Source: Rugamonas rivuli
GTDB taxonomy: Bacteria; Pseudomonadota; Gammaproteobacteria; Burkholderiales; Burkholderiaceae_D
Reading direction: 5' to 3'
NCBI RefSeq assembly: GCF_009380165.1
Contig: NZ_WHUF01000012.1
Coordinates: forward strand, 88,504-152,503
DNA length: 64,000 nt
Shown here: piece after piece, positions 1 to 7,226 of the stretch
Position numbering within the stretch: position 1 is the first letter of the stretch
Layout: each line of letters opens with the position of its first letter
The notes under the pieces: model-generated
What the model saw: the letters and a program-made list of their open reading frames with translations, nothing else
Databases searched by the model: none
Told to the model about the DNA's origin: nothing
Translations under genes and position numbers: made by a program

Positions 1-607
1 GCTGGTCGCAATCGCAATCCTCCGGCCCCATCAGGACGAGCTTGTTTTCGTCGCCAGCGATTTGCGTATATGCGGCGTTTTGTCGCAGGTCTCTTTTATC
101 CGGCGGGAACTTGATCTCAACGACCTGCTTGATGTTGTCTTGAGTTGGCGGCTTGGCCGGATCGTTGACGATAACCACGTCGGGACGACGGATCATACCT
201 TCGCCTGCTTGGAATGGCGGCCGCTGGGAGCCTTGTTCGTCAGGTGTGCTCCAGTATTTCGTGATCCATCCGGGCAGCCAATCATGCCCCTTGGTCTCCA
301 CGTCGCCGTCCATGATGGGGGCGGGAGGTTGCTTGGTCATGTCGTAATTGACCTCGGGCTTGTAGGGGCTGCGGTGATCGAGCACGCCGTCAAGCACTTT
401 GAGCCTTCCAGACACGCATGACTGCTTGAGCGAACGACCGTCCTTGCCGGTGCCGGGCGTGTCCTTGCATTTGCAGATGGCAGAGCACAGCACTTTCTTA
501 TCCTTGGGATCGAGGCGCGGCCGGGTAATCTTGACTTGTGTGGTGGTGCCGGTGGTGGACATGCCGCCAGTCGCCAAAGGGGGAGTTGGTTGCGTTGGGT
601 CGGTCAT
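1..607 (-). CDS. VRR-NUC domain nuclease, probable type VI secretion effector (3' end outside window)
   Basis: The reading frame starts at 607, runs to the window edge without a stop, and overlaps the PAAR gene stop (ATGA), so the two are translationally coupled. About 200 residues are visible. The N-terminal 60 are Pro/Thr-rich, followed by a Cys cluster (CSAICKCK). The C-terminal part has RRPDVVIVND, then QVVEIKFPPD and QNAAYTQIAGDENKLVLM, the D...ExK...Q pattern of the VRR-NUC branch of PD-(D/E)XK nucleases. Effectors of this family (for example Salmonella TseV) sit beside PAAR genes and cut target-cell DNA. A DNase role here is inferred from fold and context. The cognate immunity gene would be expected just outside the left edge. 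Confidence 0.8.
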   Translation of the reverse strand, partial: MTDPTQPTPPLATGGMSTTGTTTQVKITRPRLDPKDKKVLCSAICKCKDTPGTGKDGRSLKQSCVSGRLKVLDGVLDHRSPYKPEVNYDMTKQPPAPIMDGDVETKGHDWLPGWITKYWSTPDEQGSQRPPFQAGEGMIRRPDVVIVNDPAKPPTQDNIKQVVEIKFPPDKRDLRQNAAYTQIAGDENKLVLMGPEDCDCDQ

Positions 608-1173
608 GCCTGTCCTTGCTCAATCAAGTCGAACGCAAGCATTTCGCTGGCGTCGCGCTCTACCCACTCGGTAAAACCTTGGCTGTCGGTGGTTCCAGTC
701 AGATATTGACCTGCCGTAGACCTCACGCGCACAGGCTGCCCCGCCAATGGCTCACCTGAAGTAGAATCGATCACCTGGAAGCGGCCTTTGAAACGTTGAC
801 GCTCGCCGTCTACGGATGCATCTTGATACCCTGCCATGAGGGTCGCAGCAATGGCGCCCATGCCATTCGTGGAGCCAGCATCGGTAGCGCTGCCGCCAGC
901 TCCGCCAGACGGCTCAGTGGTGGTCATAATCTGGCTAGAGATCAGCATGGCGCCGCAGGCCACCTTGCAGCCGTGGTAGGCCACAGCTTTCCCGTTGTCC
1001 GTAAAGCTGTTGTCACCCTGGCTGATGGGGAACACGCCCTTACAACGCGGGCACGCCACCATATCGCCTACCCGCGCCCAGCCCTTGCCCATCGTGTCGC
1101 AGGTAGGTGAACAGCTTATTACGGTGCCGCCGTGGCTCGTCTTGTCGCCGATAACAATCAAAGGCATGCCCAT
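604..1173 (-). CDS. PAAR domain protein, type VI secretion spike tip
   Basis: About 189 residues. The start MGMPLIVIGD is chosen over upstream ATGs because GGGAG lies 5 nt before it. The N-terminal 90 residues are a PAAR domain (GDKTSHGGTVISCSP, then VACPRCKGVFPI and AYHGCKVACGAMLISSQ), which caps the VgrG spike and binds zinc. A Gly/Ser linker leads to a small transthyretin-like beta domain (FQVIDSTSGEPLAGQPVRVR ... GTTDSQGFT), common in PAAR proteins that carry separate effectors. It overlaps the downstream nuclease gene by 4 nt, which supports delivery of that nuclease as cargo. No vgrG is visible in the window. Confidence 0.88.
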   Translation of the reverse strand: MGMPLIVIGDKTSHGGTVISCSPTCDTMGKGWARVGDMVACPRCKGVFPISQGDNSFTDNGKAVAYHGCKVACGAMLISSQIMTTTEPSGGAGGSATDAGSTNGMGAIAATLMAGYQDASVDGERQRFKGRFQVIDSTSGEPLAGQPVRVRSTAGQYLTGTTDSQGFTEWVERDASEMLAFDLIEQGQA

Positions 1174-1379
1174 GAGAACTCCCAACTTCAGCTTCATTGA
1201 TTGCATTTATAGCATGTATTTTAGATATCATGCCGCACGATGGGCGTGCCGAGTGCACTTATGACCCGCCAGCCTTTTGGGGAGTGCATCGGTTGGAGCC
1301 GCAGGGTCTCAATTTACCTGCCGTGTAGCAGTCAACAGTTGCGAGAGATCAAGAGTGGCTTCGGAGGTCGTCCAGGTCT

Positions 1380-2108
1380 TCAGATGGCTTGTAGGTCGGC
1401 ATTTCGAGCCAGCGCCAGCCGTTCAATTTTGACCGCTTTGACCTCGGAGTAACCGTCTGGCTTCACGGCCTTGAGCACTGCCACTGCCTCATCAAACCGC
1501 CCCAGTTGCCGTAGCAGCTCACCGCGTTCCACCTGATGCTTCAGGTCGTGCTCATACAGCTCCAGGAGGCGAAGGATGTTGGCGACGGCCTCGTCCTCTG
1601 GCACAGCAGGCGGGGTTGCCATGGTGGCCTTTGGATCCCGGTAGCGAAGGTGATTATTACTGAGCCACCATATCTTGTGGCGAAGGTACATTTCGCGGGC
1701 AGGCTTTGGTGGGTCGAGCTGCGCCAGCGCGCGGCAGAGGTCCGCATAGTCTGGGGTGTCTGCTCGTTCGGCGTTCTTCAAATCATCCGCGATGGACTGC
1801 CACTCGCGTAGTTCTTTCAGGCGCCCGCTGCGGTCGCCAGTCAGCCAAATCAGGGCACGCATGATCGGGCCAATCGAACGTGGCGCCCAAGTAAGTCGCT
1901 GGATTTCTGAGGTGTCTTCCCACCAGAAGACTGCGGCGCATTGCGGGCAACGCGCGACAGGGCCATGCATGAAGTTCCAGATGCCAGAGGAGCATCCGTC
2001 GCTCCAGTGATCCAAGCCATCCATGAACATCGAGATCAATGCATGGCGCGCCACATAGCCAGTACAAGCGGGGCATTTGTGGACGATGGGGGGCGAGAAG
2101 CGGGTCAT
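1380..2108 (-). CDS. Uncharacterised protein with two CxxC knuckles and helical C-terminus
   Basis: About 242 residues from ATG at 2108. A longer frame to 2366 would overlap the upstream gene by over 200 bp and is not used. Two metal-binding-like pairs occur near the N-terminus: CPACTGYVARH and CPQCAAVFWWED about 40 residues later. The rest is helical, with a TPR-like C-terminal stretch (ERGELLRQLGRFDEAVAVLK). I do not recognise the family. It lies 37 nt after the 255-residue gene and about 200 bp before the PAAR gene on the same strand, so a role in the type VI cassette (immunity, adaptor or regulator) is possible but unproven. Confidence 0.6.
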   Translation of the reverse strand: MTRFSPPIVHKCPACTGYVARHALISMFMDGLDHWSDGCSSGIWNFMHGPVARCPQCAAVFWWEDTSEIQRLTWAPRSIGPIMRALIWLTGDRSGRLKELREWQSIADDLKNAERADTPDYADLCRALAQLDPPKPAREMYLRHKIWWLSNNHLRYRDPKATMATPPAVPEDEAVANILRLLELYEHDLKHQVERGELLRQLGRFDEAVAVLKAVKPDGYSEVKAVKIERLALARNADLQAI

Positions 2109-2145
2109 GGCGGTATGGTAGCGCGCAATGTGCGCCGACTGATTA

Positions 2146-2913
2146 TTAACTTGATGATTCAGCTTTGACGCCAACTTTAACCAATTGTGCCTTCTCTGCA
2201 TATTCGTTGATAACTGCCCTGATCCGAGGCACGGCGTACTCACCCCACTCTTTGTACTTCCAGTGCGGCCTAGCGCCTTCCATGTTATCCGGCATCGAGA
2301 CCGGAGTGGCGATTCTCGTAGTTGTGCCCGCAAGGTTGAAACCATGAAAGGACACGGTGTCACCACGCAGTTCCAACTGGGGCATGGGGCGCAGCTGACC
2401 AGCCTTACCGTCCTTGCAGTTGTGGGAAAAAACCGGCTTCACCTCACGCCACACCGCAGCAATCTCCGCATTGATAGCACCGATGAATGGCTGACCGTAA
2501 CGCAACCGCAGGCGGCCAAACAGCTCCTTGTTCATCATGTGTTCACGGTCTAGCCGCTGTTTTAGCGCGGATGCTTCCGTCAATCGCAGCTCCCGTTTCT
2601 GTCTTCCTTCTTCGAGTAATCGGCGTCGTTCAAGTTCTTCCGGGCTGTTGTCCACCACGCCGCCGATGTAGGTCGGCAGTGGCCCATCCCAATGATCCTC
2701 CTCGATCTCCAAATCCCCCTCAGGCTGGAATTCTTCAGCACGGTCTTGGATCAGCAGGCTATCTATACGCGGCGCACCGGCCGGGGAAGCAGCAGCGGCG
2801 CGAAGTTGTAAGCGGCCGTGGAAGTAGCAGGTGATGCCAGGCCCCGCCTCGACCAAAGCCAAGACCTCTCTCAGGCGGTCAGCCGTTAACAGTCCATTTA
2901 TTTTTATATCCAT
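2146..2913 (-). CDS. Uncharacterised cytoplasmic protein, 255 aa
   Basis: MDIKINGLLTADRLREVLAL... has no signal peptide or membrane segment. A coiled-coil-like charged stretch (EELERRRLLEEGRQKRELR) occupies about residues 90-120, and a basic/aromatic region (RPHWKYKEWGEYAVPRIRAV) lies near residue 220. I do not recognise the family. It is the first gene of the minus-strand block leading to the PAAR and VRR-NUC genes. The phage- or T6SS-like neighbourhood suggests accessory DNA. Confidence 0.6.
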   Translation of the reverse strand: MDIKINGLLTADRLREVLALVEAGPGITCYFHGRLQLRAAAASPAGAPRIDSLLIQDRAEEFQPEGDLEIEEDHWDGPLPTYIGGVVDNSPEELERRRLLEEGRQKRELRLTEASALKQRLDREHMMNKELFGRLRLRYGQPFIGAINAEIAAVWREVKPVFSHNCKDGKAGQLRPMPQLELRGDTVSFHGFNLAGTTTRIATPVSMPDNMEGARPHWKYKEWGEYAVPRIRAVINEYAEKAQLVKVGVKAESSS

Positions 2914-2974
2914 CTCGACCTCACAGGGTTGTGGCGGACGGCCAGGCCGAACCTGATCGCCGTCCGCGCGACTA

Positions 2975-3331
2975 TCACGATGCAGGCTTCACCTCAATCG
3001 ATACGTCGGCCTTTGGCTTCAACTTCGGTCGCGCCAGCTCCGCGTCGCCAGCATTCAAGCACATGAACTGCACCTCCGCCTTGGGGTAGTTGCCGAACAC
3101 GAAGGGCGGCTGCGCCTCTTGGGTGCTGACGACTTGCAACGACTTGCCCCGGCCCGTGCAGTAGGCGTTCGCCTCCTGGAACGCCTCTGCCTTGAGATTG
3201 CCCGAGCCGCTGAAGCCAGTCGCGGCCTGACGGCTGACCATGTAGGTGTCGGTGCCGATGGGAATGATGCCGGTGTTGCTGGCGCAGCCGGCCATTGCGG
3301 CGGCGACGATAGCGGCGAAGCAGTATTTCAT
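2975..3331 (-). CDS. Small lipoprotein of accessory-DNA type
   Basis: 118 residues. MKYCFAAIVAAAMAGCASN is a lipoprotein signal with lipobox AMAGC; Cys16 would be lipidated. The mature part has two further Cys residues (ANAYCTGRG and VQFMCLNAGD) that could form a disulfide. Short lipoproteins of this size and pattern are common in Burkholderiales mobile DNA; no function is known to me. It is divergent from the XRE regulator gene, and a 17-bp palindrome lies between them, so its expression may be under that regulator. Confidence 0.7.
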   Translation of the reverse strand: MKYCFAAIVAAAMAGCASNTGIIPIGTDTYMVSRQAATGFSGSGNLKAEAFQEANAYCTGRGKSLQVVSTQEAQPPFVFGNYPKAEVQFMCLNAGDAELARPKLKPKADVSIEVKPAS

Positions 3332-3378
3332 TAAGGTTTGCCCTTTTGATTGCGGTGAGATTGTTTCGAGGTGGCGAT

Positions 3379-3395
3379 ACTAAGGAAACCTTAGT
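3379..3395. promoter_or_regulatory. Perfect 7-3-7 palindrome, probable XRE operator
   Basis: ACTAAGGaaaCCTTAGT is a perfect inverted repeat between the divergent lipoprotein and XRE genes. Further partial copies of the half-site (CTTAG, CTTTAGG) follow at 3421-3435 just before the regulator start. Position and symmetry fit an operator for the adjacent helix-turn-helix protein; this is inference. Confidence 0.55.
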
Positions 3396-3443
3396 GTGGA
3401 GTCAATGAAATACTCAGAATATCTTAGCCTTTAGGGGCTGTGA

Positions 3444-3767
3444 ATGTCTGTCTTTTCCAAGAGGTTGAAGGAGGCGCGTACTCGCGCCGGAGTATCGCAG
3501 GAACGACTGGGCGTGCTGGCTGGTATTGATGAAATGTCATCGAGCGCGCGGATGAATCAGTACGAGAGGGCCAAACATGAGCCTGACTTCTCGATGGTTG
3601 AGCGCATCGCCAAGGCGCTAAATGTGCCTGAATCCTACTTCTACGCGAAAGATGATGAAGCAGCTTGGTTGTTGGTGGTTTTTCACCGTTTACCCGCTGA
3701 GGCACGCTTGGACGTGCTACAGGCAATAAAGGATGTTGTGGAAAATAGAAAGACCAGTGTGCCCTAA
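3444..3767 (+). CDS. XRE-family transcriptional regulator
   Basis: 107 residues. Residues 5-65 form a Cro/C1-type helix-turn-helix (RLKEARTRAGVSQERLGVLAG ... MNQYERAKHEPDFSMVERIAKALNVP). The rest is a short helical tail (LPAEARLDVLQAIKDVV), probably for dimerisation. Such proteins act as repressors of prophages and mobile elements. The palindrome at 3379-3395 upstream is the likely binding site, implying autoregulation and control of the divergent lipoprotein gene. Confidence 0.88.
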   Translation: MSVFSKRLKEARTRAGVSQERLGVLAGIDEMSSSARMNQYERAKHEPDFSMVERIAKALNVPESYFYAKDDEAAWLLVVFHRLPAEARLDVLQAIKDVVENRKTSVP

Positions 3768-3840
3768 ACAGCGTTGCGCAAGCCCGTGGTAAACTTCGCA
3801 GATGCGCAGGGTTGAGATGGAAAGAGCACCACGCGACGAT

Positions 3841-3862
3841 TTGGCGGTATTTTTGGCGGTAT
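3841..3862 (+). repeat. Tandem TTGGCGGTAT direct repeat
   Basis: TTGGCGGTAT occurs at 3841-3850 and again at 3853-3862, a 12-bp period. It lies 55 bp inside the putative att copy. Spaced short direct repeats beside a tRNA-type att site resemble integrase arm-type sites; that reading is inference. Confidence 0.5.
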
Positions 3863-3916
3863 GCTTTTGGCTGGCCCTGCAGGAAAGCAAGGTTTCTTGG
3901 TGGCTACAAGGCATTA

Positions 3917-3939
3917 TTCGATTCCGGCTCGGAGCACCA
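3917..3939 (+). repeat. tRNA 3'-end fragment, putative att copy 1
   Basis: This 23-bp stretch is identical to 7227-7249. It reads as T-loop TTCGATT, T-stem strand CCGGC, acceptor strand TCGGAGC, discriminator A and CCA, the exact layout of a tRNA 3' terminus. The bases upstream do not form the rest of a tRNA, so this is a displaced fragment, as left at the far end of an element inserted into a tRNA gene. Confidence 0.75.
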
Positions 3940-4195
3940 TTACCTCATCCGCAGACGTCCACGCACGTCGCGGTTTTTCTCCTTCTCGTAGGGGAAATCT
4001 CAAATCTGAGTCCACCAAAAAGCCGTTGAGGTCTGTTGACAGCCTGCGGTTTGGTGGCATTTGAGGGGGGCATTTTTCGAATGCTCCTTAAAAACGCTCC
4101 CCTTCAATGCAGATCCCAGTCGTATCGTTTTTGACCCAGCGGTTCCTGCTCAACCTATGCCGTTGCGCCTCTCGGTAGCACGAGATAGATTTGCC

Positions 4196-4240
4196 GTGAC
4201 AATTTGTGATTTTGTCATAGGGGCAAGCTGTTATGCTGCC
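4196..4240 (+). promoter_or_regulatory. Extended -10 promoter, copy 1
   Basis: TGtTATGCT at 4229-4237 is an extended -10 element. The 45-bp segment aligns without gaps to 8193-8237 (34 of 45 identical), including a conserved AATTTGTGA block about 22 bp upstream of the -10. It lies 87 bp before the YdeI-like gene. Confidence 0.5.
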
Positions 4241-4323
4241 CCCGTAGACCAAGTCCGGCCAAGAACGGACGGTTAGTTCTAGCAGACACGGAAGCCTGGC
4301 TAAAAATAGATTGGAGTGACTCA

Positions 4324-4941
4324 ATGGCAGCAGATGTTGAGATGATGCTGTTCCCATCCCAGGGAGCGTTTGCGCATTGGCTTGCAGTCCATCACGAGAG
4401 CTCTGACGGAGTGTGGCTGCAGCACTCGAAAAAAGGGGCCCCAGTCCCTAGCGTAAGCTATCAAGAGGCATTGGAAGTTGCGCTCTGCTTCGGCTGGATC
4501 GACGGCCAGAAGCGGTCGCTCGATCTCCATCACTATTTACAGCGCTGGACACCGCGTCGCGCACGCAGTCTATGGTCCAAGGTCAATCGCGAGAAGGTGC
4601 TGAGGTATATTGAAGAGGGCAAGATGCAGCCGAGCGGCCTGGCTGAGATCGAGCGAGCGAAAAAAGATGGTCGATGGGATGCCGCATACGAATCGGCTAG
4701 CGTGGCAAGCGTACCGCCCGAACTGCATGCAGCATTCGCTGACCACCCAGGGGCAGCCGAATTTTTCGCCACTCTCAATTCACAAAACCGCTATGCAGTG
4801 TTGTTCCGGGTGCAGACAGCAATAAAGCCTGAGACCAAAGTACGCAAGGCGCAGGAGTATGCAGCCATGCTGGCTCGGCATGAGACGCTTCATCCGGTCA
4901 TGGCGAAGAAGCGGAGCAAGGCCGTCGAGGACGCGACATAG
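4324..4941 (+). CDS. YdeI/OmpD-associated family protein
   Basis: 205 residues, start supported by GGAGTG upstream. The sequence follows the YdeI family: an N-terminal part with FAHWLAVHHESSDGVWLQ, the core EALEVALCFGWIDGQKRSLD and the WTPRRARSLWSKVN block, then a C-terminal domain with a Lys/Arg-rich tail. Members are small cytoplasmic or periplasmic proteins linked to stress and antimicrobial-peptide or bacteriocin tolerance; the mechanism is unclear. It is the first gene after the first att copy and has its own extended -10 promoter. Confidence 0.8.
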   Translation: MAADVEMMLFPSQGAFAHWLAVHHESSDGVWLQHSKKGAPVPSVSYQEALEVALCFGWIDGQKRSLDLHHYLQRWTPRRARSLWSKVNREKVLRYIEEGKMQPSGLAEIERAKKDGRWDAAYESASVASVPPELHAAFADHPGAAEFFATLNSQNRYAVLFRVQTAIKPETKVRKAQEYAAMLARHETLHPVMAKKRSKAVEDAT

Positions 4942-5072
4942 GCGAAAAGGGGCGACTCATCGCGATGACGAACGCAAGCGACCAAGTGCAGGCATTGTTG
5001 AGGTAAGCAGGCGTTGGCGGCCATTTGCCACAGCGGTATTCTTAGTTGTATATATCTTATTAATTAATTAGC

Positions 5073-5303
5073 ATGCAGATTGCGACGATTATTGGTTTGG
5101 CAGGTACGGTAACATGCGCAGGTCTCTTCATTAAACAAAAGAACTGGTTGCTCGCCACCGCTTTTGTTTTTTCTACGGCATATCTGATATTGGATAAGGT
5201 AATTCATATTCCGGTGGTGCCATATTTTTTGGTTCCTTGGTTTGCATACTTGTTTTTTGCTCTTGTTGCGTATGAGATTTTTCGAGCGGTGGTCCTCAAA
5301 TAG
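5073..5303 (+). CDS. Small AT-rich membrane protein
   Basis: 76 residues with three hydrophobic segments: about 4-20 (IIGLAGTVTCAGLFI), 26-44 (LLATAFVFSTAYLIL) and 50-74 (VVPYFLVPWFAYLFFALVAY). No clear ribosome site precedes the ATG. The family is not recognised. It lies in the AT-rich island two genes before the BLF1-like gene. An immunity or toxin-associated role is conceivable, but nothing in the sequence shows it. Confidence 0.5.
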   Translation: MQIATIIGLAGTVTCAGLFIKQKNWLLATAFVFSTAYLILDKVIHIPVVPYFLVPWFAYLFFALVAYEIFRAVVLK

Positions 5304-5332
5304 TCTTATGTCGGCCAGTTGCCGACGTTCAC

Positions 5333-5533
5333 TTGGTAGACGAATTGCGTTTATGCATTATTTATCTGAGTGACCGATTAAGGATGAGTCGTATAATATT
5401 TGAAAATATTACCTCGAATGATTTTGAGACCGCGGATAGATATGATAAGTTACGGACGTCACTGCGTTATATAGTCGACCTAACTCGCTCAGGCATATAT
5501 AGCACTGGTGTCAAGATTGAGGGTTTGGCCTGA
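5333..5533 (+). CDS. Possible small ORF, 66 aa
   Basis: An open frame with a TTG start (or ATG at about 5384), MVDELRLCIIYLSDRLRMSR..., predicted helical and charged. There is no clear ribosome site and the family is not recognised. It ends 60 bp before the BLF1-like gene. It may be a real small gene or a remnant. Confidence 0.3.
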   Translation: MVDELRLCIIYLSDRLRMSRIIFENITSNDFETADRYDKLRTSLRYIVDLTRSGIYSTGVKIEGLA

Positions 5534-5593
5534 ATGAATCAACAAAACCCCTTGGTTGCGTTCTAATGACCCTCTATAAACCGGAGAGAAATT

Positions 5594-6193
5594 ATGTTCT
5601 GGAGTAATCTAAAAAACATTAATGCGCAAACAATTACGAATGTCCGACTTATGGGCGAACTAGGTAATCCTCAGAATAGGAAGAGTGCTCATCGCGGTGC
5701 TCAAGAGCTTGTCGCAATTACTGCTGGAAACACCGTTGATATTTATTCAAAAAAAGAAGATCCAGGCACTCGTGTGCGGGATCAGCAAACGGTTTATTGG
5801 CTCCCATGGTCTGGATCTCCAGGAAAGGGGCAAATTACCGAGGCCACTTGGGAAACTATTGAAAAAACCGGATGCAACTATTTTCTTACTTCTGAATTTA
5901 CTGGCTGTCGCTTTGTCGTCGATGACATAGGCGTAAGCCACGTTGCTTATGGTGCAGGAAACGCGGTTGCAGGGGCCACTAATTCAGCCCAGCGCGATGC
6001 CGCTGAAGGTAATTCGCGGCTTCAAAGGAGTGGTCGGAGAAAGATGTCTGTTAGCGCAGGAGCAGGGACAGCCCTTGCTTATGACATTAACGGCTATGCG
6101 GTCGTCTTTGGGTATAAAGATGCTAGTTCAAGGTGGGCTTTTCGCGTATTTCGAGTTGATGCACTTGGAATGGTGACATGGCGCAATTTTTAG
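5594..6193 (+). CDS. BLF1/CNF-like glutamine deamidase toxin (predicted)
   Basis: 199 residues; GGAGAG 7 nt before the ATG fixes the start. No signal peptide or membrane segment. A WLPW motif at 69-72 precedes TSEFTGC at 99-105 and His116. Burkholderia lethal factor 1 (about 211 aa) uses Thr88, Cys94 (in LSGC) and His106, with a WLPW-like strand upstream (from memory). Thr-to-Cys spacing is 6 in both; Cys-to-His is 11 here and 12 in BLF1. CNF toxins share the [ST]GC/His layout. BLF1 deamidates a glutamine of eIF4A and blocks translation. Target, delivery and activity here are unknown. Position inside an AT-rich island bounded by tRNA-end repeats suggests acquisition by transfer. Confidence 0.62.
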   Translation: MFWSNLKNINAQTITNVRLMGELGNPQNRKSAHRGAQELVAITAGNTVDIYSKKEDPGTRVRDQQTVYWLPWSGSPGKGQITEATWETIEKTGCNYFLTSEFTGCRFVVDDIGVSHVAYGAGNAVAGATNSAQRDAAEGNSRLQRSGRRKMSVSAGAGTALAYDINGYAVVFGYKDASSRWAFRVFRVDALGMVTWRNF

Positions 6194-6218
6194 ATTAAGG
6201 CAATCTCTAACAACCTGC

Positions 6219-6341
6219 GATCCGCTTCTGCGGCGCCCATGGATAAAAGTTATATCAGGATGGCGAGTTTTACTCGCACCGGATTACGTCGACGTCTGGT
6301 TTGATGAAGAATTATTGAGAAGCAAAACTAAAGACCCATAG
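6219..6341 (+). pseudogene. Possible C-terminal gene remnant
   Basis: An open frame without a start codon reads ...SGWRVLLAPDYVDVWFDEELL... and ends at TAG 6339-6341, just after the BLF1-like gene. The acidic, aromatic sequence looks protein-like, but there is no start or ribosome site. It could be the tail of a lost immunity or toxin gene. The family is not recognised. Confidence 0.3.
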
Positions 6342-6446
6342 CGGCCAAAACTGGACTTGTAAGCGCCCCTAAATTAAATTAACCTGATTGGATTCCGATA
6401 ACGGCCACTAACTGCTGCTAATAAAAATTTAAATTAAGGAAATAAT

Positions 6447-7031
6447 ATGCCGATTCGTGCGCTAATTTTGTGCTCGAGGTTGTTGGTTTTGCTATTTTTA
6501 TTGAATTTCAGTTTCGCCAAAGCGGGTAACGGTTGTGGGGGCATTGAGAACCAACTTGAGGTTACGGATTCGCCTGCACTTGCCAATAAAGTGATGCGGA
6601 CTAATAATCTTGGCAGCAATCCTTTTGCCATGCACTACGTGGCTTCCTGTTATGCAATTGCCTCTTTGAACGAGAATGTTGTTGATGCCCGTTACATTCA
6701 CTACAGGATGGATATTGAGGTAAAAGTGCGAAATTTGGAGGATGACGGCTATATATCGCTTGGTCGGTCCGAGTATGTCGAGCAGGGAAGTCGTATGGGT
6801 GTCAGTAATGACGCTCGTGAGCAAGCTGCTGCTATCGGTGCATCTATTGTGCTTTTTCAGTTCACCCCTATAAAGCTCGAAAGCATTCGTCGACTTGCTG
6901 ACGGGAGCATTGACATTGAGTCCGCTCGTACTGCCCCATCCACGACGCCAACTGAGTTGGGATACTACCTCACCAAGGCAATATTCTTCGCAAAGAAGTC
7001 TTTGACATTCAGGGGCGTACCTGAAAATTAA
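6447..7031 (+). CDS. Secreted protein of unknown function
   Basis: 194 residues, with AAGGAAAT before the ATG. MPIRALILCSRLLVLLFLLN then FSFAKAG is a Sec signal peptide, cleaved near residue 26. The mature part has Cys residues early (NGCGG, ASCYA) and two-domain-like blocks: YIHYRMDIEVKVRNLEDDG and REQAAAIGASIVLFQFTP. The second resembles periplasmic or lipoprotein domains that report on repeated small motifs, but I cannot assign a family. AT-rich like its neighbours, and the last complete gene before the second att copy. Confidence 0.6.
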   Translation: MPIRALILCSRLLVLLFLLNFSFAKAGNGCGGIENQLEVTDSPALANKVMRTNNLGSNPFAMHYVASCYAIASLNENVVDARYIHYRMDIEVKVRNLEDDGYISLGRSEYVEQGSRMGVSNDAREQAAAIGASIVLFQFTPIKLESIRRLADGSIDIESARTAPSTTPTELGYYLTKAIFFAKKSLTFRGVPEN

Positions 7032-7226
7032 TTTCATCGAACCACTGGTGGATAATTTATGCGTATTATGCAGTTCATCAAGCATTGATAAACTATACTA
7101 TGTGAAATTTCAAATTCTTACTGTTCAAGAGCGAGAATTTCTGCCGTTATTCGAGGGAACACTTGAGGGGGCAGCTCCTTCTTGACCTGGCCCATAGCTC
7201 GGAGTCATCTCGCTTCCAAGCCGATT

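Larger units (their letters stand above)
3768..4195. other. Gene-free stretch holding the first island junction
   Basis: No convincing gene is seen here. The stretch holds a GGCGGTAT direct repeat at 3841-3862 and the tRNA-3'-end-like repeat at 3917-3939. Short open frames such as 3861-4064 have no ribosome site and no protein-like composition. Confidence 0.6.

Noticed and set aside
62..421. Plus-strand open frame at the left edge
   Set aside because: Lies opposite the VRR-NUC frame, which has conserved nuclease residues and coupling to the PAAR gene.
3917..3939. Intact tRNA gene at the tRNA-like repeat
   Set aside because: No acceptor 5' strand, D-arm or anticodon arm upstream at either copy; only the 3' 23 bp fit.
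3861..4064. 67-codon open frame across the first att copy
   Set aside because: Spans the tRNA fragment, no ribosome site, and composition not protein-like.
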